Of a stretch of 64,000 nucleotides of DNA, positions 57,507 to 64,000 are shown in pieces; the stretch's first letter is position 1, and every line of letters starts with the position of its first letter. Origin of the DNA: Takakia lepidozioides (taxonomy: Eukaryota; Streptophyta; Takakiopsida; Takakiales; Takakiaceae); contig CM060731.1 of assembly GCA_030704615.1 (NCBI GenBank), positions 14,322,001-14,386,000 of the forward strand, read 5' to 3'. The position numbers and the translations under genes are program-made. Under the pieces are notes generated by a model. The model saw only the letters and a list, made by a program, of their open reading frames with translations, was not told the origin of the DNA and ran no database searches.

Positions 57507-57668
57507 CTGCCGGGAAGATAGGAGCTTAAGACCGGCGATGGCAGGTGGGTCCTGGAGAAAACCGTGAGCTTGGGCCTCGAGGAGGCCGATGACGAGACCC
57601 GAAATGGAGCGGTGATTCTTGAGGAGGTGGATTCTTACTCTGTCTTTGTATCTGAAGACAAACGAGTC
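57507..57668 (+). pseudogene. Possible terminal exon fragment (plus strand)
   Basis: After an AG at 57508, one frame reads ELKTGDGRWVLEKTVSLGLE … VILEEVDSYSVFVSEDKRVL and then a stop, with codon use like the neighbouring genes. No upstream exons were found, so it may be a relic or the end of an unrecognised gene. The opposite strand is also open here over about 415 bases but has no Met. Confidence 0.25.
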
Positions 57669-57998
57669 CTTTTGTAGTTGATTAGAATCAGAATGATGCC
57701 GCTGGAAGAGGAATTTGGTGACTGGATCTCGGAACTTAGACTCAAAGATGTCATAACTCAGGCCTGCTGCCTCTTGATACTTCAGGACGGTGTATTTTCT
57801 CTTCAGTGCTTCCTCTGGGTGTCTACAGATATAGGACGAAGTGTATGCTTTGATGTGACTCTCAGAAGCAGGGATGCGATCTTTCGAATCTACACTCGAG
57901 AAGTTCAGATTTTGGGCCTAGTGTTTCCGCAGTCCTGGTATTCGGATGTAATGTCCCGTGAAGGTTTTGAGGATTGCTGAGCAGAAAATTCTGGGAGG

Positions 57999-60900
57999 AT
58001 GGCTAAGCGCGCTTCCTGGCCTCGCGGCGTTTTGGCGCTGGTTCTCGTGAATGTCATGTCGGGGGGATTATTGACGGAAGTGGCAGCCATGCCCAAGGAG
58101 TATAGGGCCTCTCTCCGTGAGGACGTGCGGCAAATGTGAGTGTTTCTCAGCTCTATGATACTCTCTCTTAAATATAATGTATTTGATTCGTTTGGGTGAT
58201 TCTTTGGAGCAATTCTCATCTCTACATGATAGTTTCTTGGCATCTTGGTGCTTGAGGTTTTTGTTAGATGCCTCTGAAAATTGAGCAACATACTCTGTGA
58301 GAATTGAACCATTGGTCAAGTACTCAACTTTGAAGATGATTGGTGGTGGGAGAAAGCGCCCCTGACATTGAGAGGGGAGTGTTGGTTTCAGGTTCTATCA
58401 TGCCTACAATAACTACATGCGCTTTGCATTTCCGGTAAAGACTATCCCTTGTAGCCCCACACATTGTAATCACTGGAAGTGTTTTTGACATCTGCATTTT
58501 GGATTCAAGGAAGGCTCCTGTGATCACTCATAATTGGCTAAGCTGGAACACTTACCCCTAGTTGCAGCAAAGCAATTTGGGGTTGGGTTTCAGGTACTGC
58601 AGGTAAGATGAGCAGTATCCGTCACTGTTGCAAAGTTAGTAACTCCCCTCTTCAACTAAACAATGCTTGTTTGGCTGGGCAGCATGATGAGCTAAAACCA
58701 CTCTCACACACGTTTACGGACTCCCTTGGCGAACTTGGCAATCTTCAGGCATGCAAGCCTTCTCTCATTCCTGGCTGTTGGATATCTGTGTAATAGAGAG
58801 CTATGTGATTAGTGAAGAAGAAGCAGCTTCTGTGAGGATGCCAATGGGTCTGTTAAAGCTGGATGGTGCTGATGGCCTCGAATGCAAAATGTTGCTTACA
58901 GTTAAACTCTCGTTGTGCAGTTGAAGCATCTCTCAAACACGTACAATGGGACAGCTCTCACTCTTATTGATTCACTGTCGAGGTACAATGTCACTTCATC
59001 GTAGTTGGTCATGCATTGTACTATAAGCAAGCAGTTGTTACCGGTTCTACTTGGGTCAATACTGTGCCTATCTGGTAGCAGCATCACACCATTTGGATTC
59101 TAGCGAGGAGGGTTGATAGCAAACTTCTTTTAATTAGCACTGTACAGCACAGATTCAGAATCTCAGTGGAAACAATGTATATTCGCTACCCAAGTGCTTT
59201 TAAGTCTAAATCGACTTTAGAGAAATCTTAAACCCTAAAACTGAATGCCGATCATGCTATCGGAGATTTTATGTAAGAAAGTTGTTTCACAGTTTCTGAT
59301 AGAAATTTTGCTCCCTTCTTGTGCAGTCTTGCTGTCCTGGGCAACGACACAGAGTTTGAGAGTGCTGTGCTATGGCTGGGGGAAAACCTCACATTTGACA
59401 TTGATGTCCGTGTCAATGTATTTGAGGTGCTACCATCCTCTCCATTCATAAAGCATCATTGTTCAAAGTAAATAATGGAAAACTTCCTGTAAAATCATCA
59501 AAAGTGTTTTACTGTATTCATTGTACCAGTTTGAATGCAATGATGAAGAATTTGGTATAAAAATTTGGTACAATCAAGTTTTATACCGAGTGCTAGTGAG
59601 CTTTCTGCAGGCTTTGCACAAAGCCCTGACGGCCCAATTGGTAGAGCCATTGGGAGCTTCAGTCTATATGTAACACTGAAACTGGTAGTTCAATGATCAA
59701 GTTAGAGCTATGTTAGCTGTGATGAATTTCTTGTATGCTAAAATTATTCTCTATTCTTTGCTTGATTCGTTTCTTTTCTCTCTCCCTCCAAATATGTGTA
59801 CATGTATGAAGTTTGAAGAGTATATGCGTTTGTATGGGGAGGTGTTAATTACTCTACAGGGTAGTTGATACATGCAGTGCAATATAAGGTTGCTGGGTGG
59901 CCTCATCTCAGCACATTTGCTGGCCTCTGATCCAAGCCACTCTTTAATGCCGGGGGGATATGATGGCGGGTTGCTTCTGCTAGCAAATGACCTGGGTCAA
60001 CGTCTTCTGCCAGCTTTTGAGACACCGACAGGCATCCCATATGCTTGGGTAAACCTGAAGGTCTGGTATTCTTCTCTAGTGTGATCTGCTGTCCATCTGT
60101 GAGATCTTGCCATTGTCTGCTTCTGCTTCACCATCTGACATAAGTGCCTGCAAGTGTAAGTTGTACTTCTGCACTTTCTGGAGTGAAACAACAATAGACT
60201 TAGACTGGTAGCTTGTCTTTCCTCTGCAACATAATTTTGAGTAGCCCAAGATAGATGACTTTCCAGGGATGTATCTCCTCGAGTGCTGTAGGATAATAGA
60301 TGGTAAACATCTGCATATGAACCACAGACGACTCCTTCAATCGATCATCATCATTTATCATCCTTGAAGAGTTTTATATGAAGTGCTAGTTCCCAGGGAC
60401 GTTGCTTCAACATCTTGATTCTCCTGTCATTACCTCCACAATTACCATCTCAATGAGCTGTGATCCTTACAACTTCATTTGATTCATGAGGTAGTGCTAC
60501 AAGTCTCCTGTTCAGCCGAGCCTCCCTGTACTGTTGCACAATGCATCATGTCTAAACCTAGGTCTTGATTTGTTGCAGATGAGAGTGTTGCTTAATGGCA
60601 TGGCTGTGCCAGGTTGCACATTGGTTTAGAACTCTCAGAAGTGGTTTGCCTCTCCCACTGTCAGGATGAGGGTGAGCCCTTCCACTTTTAGCAAACCAAC
60701 GTTGAGTCACCTATCTCCTCTATTTGTATTATGCTACTGCAGATCCCACTACAACTAAACTTGGCTCTCACTATTTCAGGATGCTATACCTGTTTCAGCA
60801 GCATCAGTACTAGGTAACAGATGTACAAGTGAAGCTGGTTTATTTTAGAGCATAAAAGTAGCGTGCTGAATTTCATGCATTAGAATTGAACTTGCATCAA

Positions 60901-63759
60901 TATCCTTCACATGTTCTAGCTGATTAGTAAAACTCCTGATGCACAATGTGAGTCTGGTTTTCGGATAATTCCTTCTTGTGCCTGCTGAGGTGGTTTGCCC
61001 ACGTTGGTCACTCCAAAAACTATGGATTGCAGATAGTCACATGGTGTTTATCTTGGTGCCTTGCATCTATTGTGTTTTTGCAGTTTGGAGTGAGACCCAA
61101 TGAGACAACAGAAACAAGCACATCAAGCTGTGGTATGCTTGCCTGTTTCTTGACCAAGTTTTGGAGAGAGTTTTGACTTTATAACTTCCACAGGGGGCCC
61201 CGATGAGAGATAGACAATCTACTCTTGATTGTGGAAACTAGTGATTATACACCTCCCTCTCAGATTGGGCAGAACTGAAAAGAGGAAGAGAAGGGAATGG
61301 GATGGAAGAGAGGATCAGTTCCAGGAAAGTGATGAGTGTCGGGGTTGTTTTTCCAGGATACTGAGGTCAGGTGCAGGTCTATGTCTTAGTAGCAACTATG
61401 GGTCAAATTTCAGCCATGAGAGTGCAAAGTAATTTATCCCACTTACTTTCTGATTGGTCTCGTAAGTTCTTGTTGCTAGTGGGACTGCAGTTGTCAAAGA
61501 CATGTTTTTGCATCGCATGATTTGCGCCTCAGGACCCTATTACTGGCATGCATGATTTGTCAGTACGCCTGGACCTTTGGTTTGTCCTGGATATGAATAG
61601 ATGTATGGACAACTTTACCAGTAAGATTTGCAGATGAGTAGTATGGCTTCTGCTGGCATGCTGAACTCTAGTTGAAGAGGAACTGGGTGGCTATTTGGCA
61701 GGTTCTCTGATACTAGAGATGGGTGCACTATCACGTCTGACTAACAACCCACGTTATGAAGCTGCTGCCTTGGGCGCACTTAGGAAGCTATGGAGCATGC
61801 GAAGCCCTCTTAATCTATTGGGCACCACGCTGAGTGTGATGACTGGTCAGTGGATTGAGCACTCTGCAGGCATAGGTGCTGGTATGTACCCTTTTATCTT
61901 CAGGATTAGGAAGTCTTAATTCTGCATATTAGTTATGCAGACTCAAGGAATGTGAAGGATTGGGAAACCAACTCTCTGACATAGGCAGAGAGAATGTACT
62001 TATAAGACTTTGTTTGCCGCAGCCTTGTCACCATAGACCCTGACGTAGGCAGAGAGAGCCTGAGTGAAAGGATGAATGGATCATTGATTGGAAGTGTAGA
62101 CTAGATTGCGTTTCCTAATATGTAGCTATGCAAGAATTGATACCAATACCAAAAGTGCATGAATTTTCAGGTGTTGATTCCTTCTATGAGTACCTAATGA
62201 AGGCCGACATCTTGTTTGGAGGTGATGAATATTGGCACATGTTCCATGGGGCGTATTTGGCAGTACAGCAATTCTACCGGAATGGCCCCTGGTAACTTCC
62301 ACCTATGTTCATAGGCATGAGTCGCTCTTGATCTTCATATTGCAGTGAATAACCCCTTTCAAGATATCCAGGCATTATAAGCAGTCTTGTTGCCCTTGCG
62401 GGCAGGTATCATGATGCAGATATGAGGACCGGGAGAGCTACCTACTTGCAGTTCACGAGTTTGCAGGCTTTCTGGCCGGCTCTGCAAGTGAGTGCAGTTA
62501 TGTACTACATATACATGATATACTAGGGTGTATCCTCCTGCCTGAGATTCCATGGATGTCCTTTGTGGTGCATCTGAAAAATTCTTCTCATCACAGTTGG
62601 CAATTGCTCTTTCTTCCCACCATTTATCCACACAAGCTCGTTTCAGTCTTCACTCCAATCAGAGTTTCTACATAAGAGCTACAATACTGTGGAAAGACCC
62701 CTGAGGACAAATATGTTCTCTTAGGTATTTAGGTTAAATTGGACTACTATGGAGGTTGAAAACAGCAACTATGCTTCAGAAGTCATAACACTACGTTCAG
62801 GTGCTTGTTGGTGATGTGGCAGCAGCTGTAGCAACGCATCACGAGTTTTTTAGTGTTTGGGAAAAGTTTGGCATTGTTCCCGAGAGGTATGGCTCCTAAC
62901 CTTTTTCACTGATGTGACTGACTTCAACCTCACCTAATGTTCTACTGGTCTACAGACAAATTCGAGATTTTTGTCAGTAGCTGCATGATCATTAATGGCC
63001 ACAGTCCGCATGGAAACCCTCTCCTGGACTGCACTAAAGATGTTTTCTGGAAAAGTTCACTACTCCAAAGATAGCACCAAATTCATTAGATCAGAGTCTC
63101 AGCACTTCATAGTTGAAGCAGATACACAAATGGCATATGCTAATGCCACAGGTCCAAGAACATTGTCTTTTCCTTTGCTACCCCAAGTTGCTCTGATGTT
63201 GATGGTAATGGGTGGCTGCAGATATCTGTTTGATAGAGGCATAGTGCACCCAACAGAGAAGTACTACCCTCTGCGGCCTGAGCTGGCAGAATCGACCTTC
63301 TTTCTCTATCAAGCCACCAAAGGTATAAATGTACACTGATTTTCTATTCCTTTTGCTGAGACAGTTTCAAGATGTTAATTTTTTATTCAGGTTGAGACCC
63401 CCGAATATTGGAAAATGGTGGAGTTGTGGTCTGTCTGAACAGATTATGATTGATTGCAGCCGTGAACGTATTTTTGTTATCTTCTCTGCTACCTGCTCAA
63501 TGTAGACTGAGGTGACTTCCTGCTGTTCTGTTCTTGGAAATCATTGTAAGACCATTCATTGAAATGCTGAGGTACAGAGTGTGTAGAGTAATGTGGACTT
63601 GTGAATGGGTGTGACAGATCCGTGGTATCTGGAGGTGGGGGAACGCATTTTGAAGTCATTGAACGTGTTTACACGAGTTGACGGAGGTTTTGCCAGTGTT
63701 AGGGATGTAGTGACTATGGAGCTGGAAGACCACCAACACAGCTTCTTCCTTGCTGAAAC
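57999..63759 (+). CDS. EDEM-type alpha-1,2-mannosidase (glycoside hydrolase family 47), incomplete at 3' end
   Basis: Thirteen exons: 57999-58135, 58392-58434, 58683-58748, 58921-58982, 59327-59426, 59878-60060, 61084-61132, 61702-61881, 62171-62291, 62406-62487, 62801-62886, 63222-63322, 63618-63759; phases agree. A signal peptide (residues 1-30, WPRGVLALVLVNVMSGGLL) targets the ER. The GH47 barrel follows: HAYNNYMRFAFPHDELKPLS, NGTALTLIDSLSSLAVLGND, NIRLLGGLISAHLL, then acidic residues of the active site in LILEMGALSRLT, DSFYEYLMKADILF and YYPLRPELAES. EDEM proteins trim mannose from misfolded glycoproteins and mark them for ER-associated degradation; plant members are MNS4/MNS5. The domain should continue after FFLAET, but an AC|GTACTT donor at 63759 is followed by unrelated sequence, so the last exons lie beyond 64000. 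Intron 3 appears to use a GC donor (CAG|GCATGC). The ATG was chosen because the upstream frame is closed 18 bases earlier. Confidence 0.88.
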
Positions 63760-63828
63760 GTACTTTCTGCTGCTCTTAAGTCATATTAGGTCCAAGTTTG
63801 GGGAGAGAGGAAGATAGAATGTACTCAT

Positions 63829-64000
63829 AAGACGTTGTTGGCCGTAGCCATGTGGCCATTGACCCGCGCCCAGTTTGAGCGGAACACAAAGGGACAGAAA
63901 CTACCTTTGTCAGGGGCTGACGCCGGTAGTATGACTTACCCTGAAATGCAATGGATCCGAGTTTTCCAGGTATCCTCTAGAAATCCCTTCACACAACCAT
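63829..64000 (-). pseudogene. Partial duplicate of the 44-49 kb gene
   Basis: On the minus strand, VKGFLEDTWKTRIHC matches HVKGFLEEIWKAQTNC of the gene at 49268-44151, and homology continues into the following LTKVVSVP region (compare 45797-45980). It lies in the last intron or 3' flank of the EDEM gene, on the opposite strand. A shorter similar piece (GAATGTACTTATAAGAC) occurs at about 61998-62060. Confidence 0.55.

Noticed and set aside
57507-57921. Long open frame on the minus strand upstream of EDEM
   Set aside because: It contains no Met, overlaps a better plus-strand frame and has no splice partners; treated as a shadow.
57678-57980. Plus-strand ORF ending 18 bases before the EDEM start
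   Set aside because: It is in frame with EDEM but closed by a stop, and has no recognisable domain; at most an upstream ORF, not annotated as a gene.
59220-59245. AAACCCTAAA telomere-like sequence
   Set aside because: A single chance occurrence inside an EDEM intron, not an array.
1-64000. tRNA, rRNA or other structured RNA genes
   Set aside because: Scanning by eye for B-box words (GGTTCGAATCC-like) with matching cloverleaf arms found none that could be supported.

Overview
The window is nuclear DNA of a land plant, most likely a seed-free one (moss, lycophyte or fern; the species cannot be fixed from the sequence). Evidence: many short GT-AG introns, plant-type PPR repeats, PDF-motif pieces of plant organellar single-stranded-DNA-binding (OSB) proteins, a chromodomain Ty3/gypsy element, Mutator-like and CACTA-type elements, and conserved single-copy eukaryotic genes (EDEM-type mannosidase, nucleotide pyrophosphatase).

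Layout. 1-43 kb is a nested transposon landscape. At its left edge is a decayed copy (copy 1, 3-2000, +) of an unusual gene family. It is followed by an inverted, decayed Mutator-like element (MULE; 12593 down to about 2190). A chromodomain Ty3/gypsy retrotransposon (3314-10235) has split this MULE, and the CTGAC target-site duplication is preserved. A 5.9-kb CACTA-like element (13228-19162, CTC duplication) carries fragments of PPR and OSB genes. Copy 2 of the unusual family follows (19297-24350, +), then a 98-bp tandem repeat and a short CACTA relative (25359-26203). Copy 4 is a 3' piece (27055-27965, +) and copy 3 a 5' piece on the other strand (37088-32541, -). A better-preserved MULE lies at 37846-41360 (+). 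From 44 kb on the sequence is ordinary gene space: a conserved multi-exon gene (49268-44151, -), a single-pass membrane protein gene (50279-52995, +), an intronless NPP-type phosphodiesterase (53654-55117, +), a small gene model (57264-56038, -), and an EDEM/GH47 gene (57999 to at least 63759, +), with a fragment duplicated from the 44-49 kb gene at the right edge.

The most interesting content is the four-copy family. Its exons encode, in order, a charged N-terminus, a ParB-like domain (G-N-H-R-L-L-A signature), two helical-looking exons, a lysine/glutamate-rich linker, and a permuted N6/N4-type DNA methyltransferase-like domain (motif IV region, then motif I region). ParB-methyltransferase combinations are typical of phages and bacterial mobile elements, not plants. 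The introns of copies 1, 2 and 3 contain many short palindromes. They share the core CGTCAACG, but the palindrome arms differ from copy to copy. Every copy visible here carries stops or frameshifts, so active members, if any, lie elsewhere in the genome. The idea that the encoded protein recognises palindromes in its own introns is inference.
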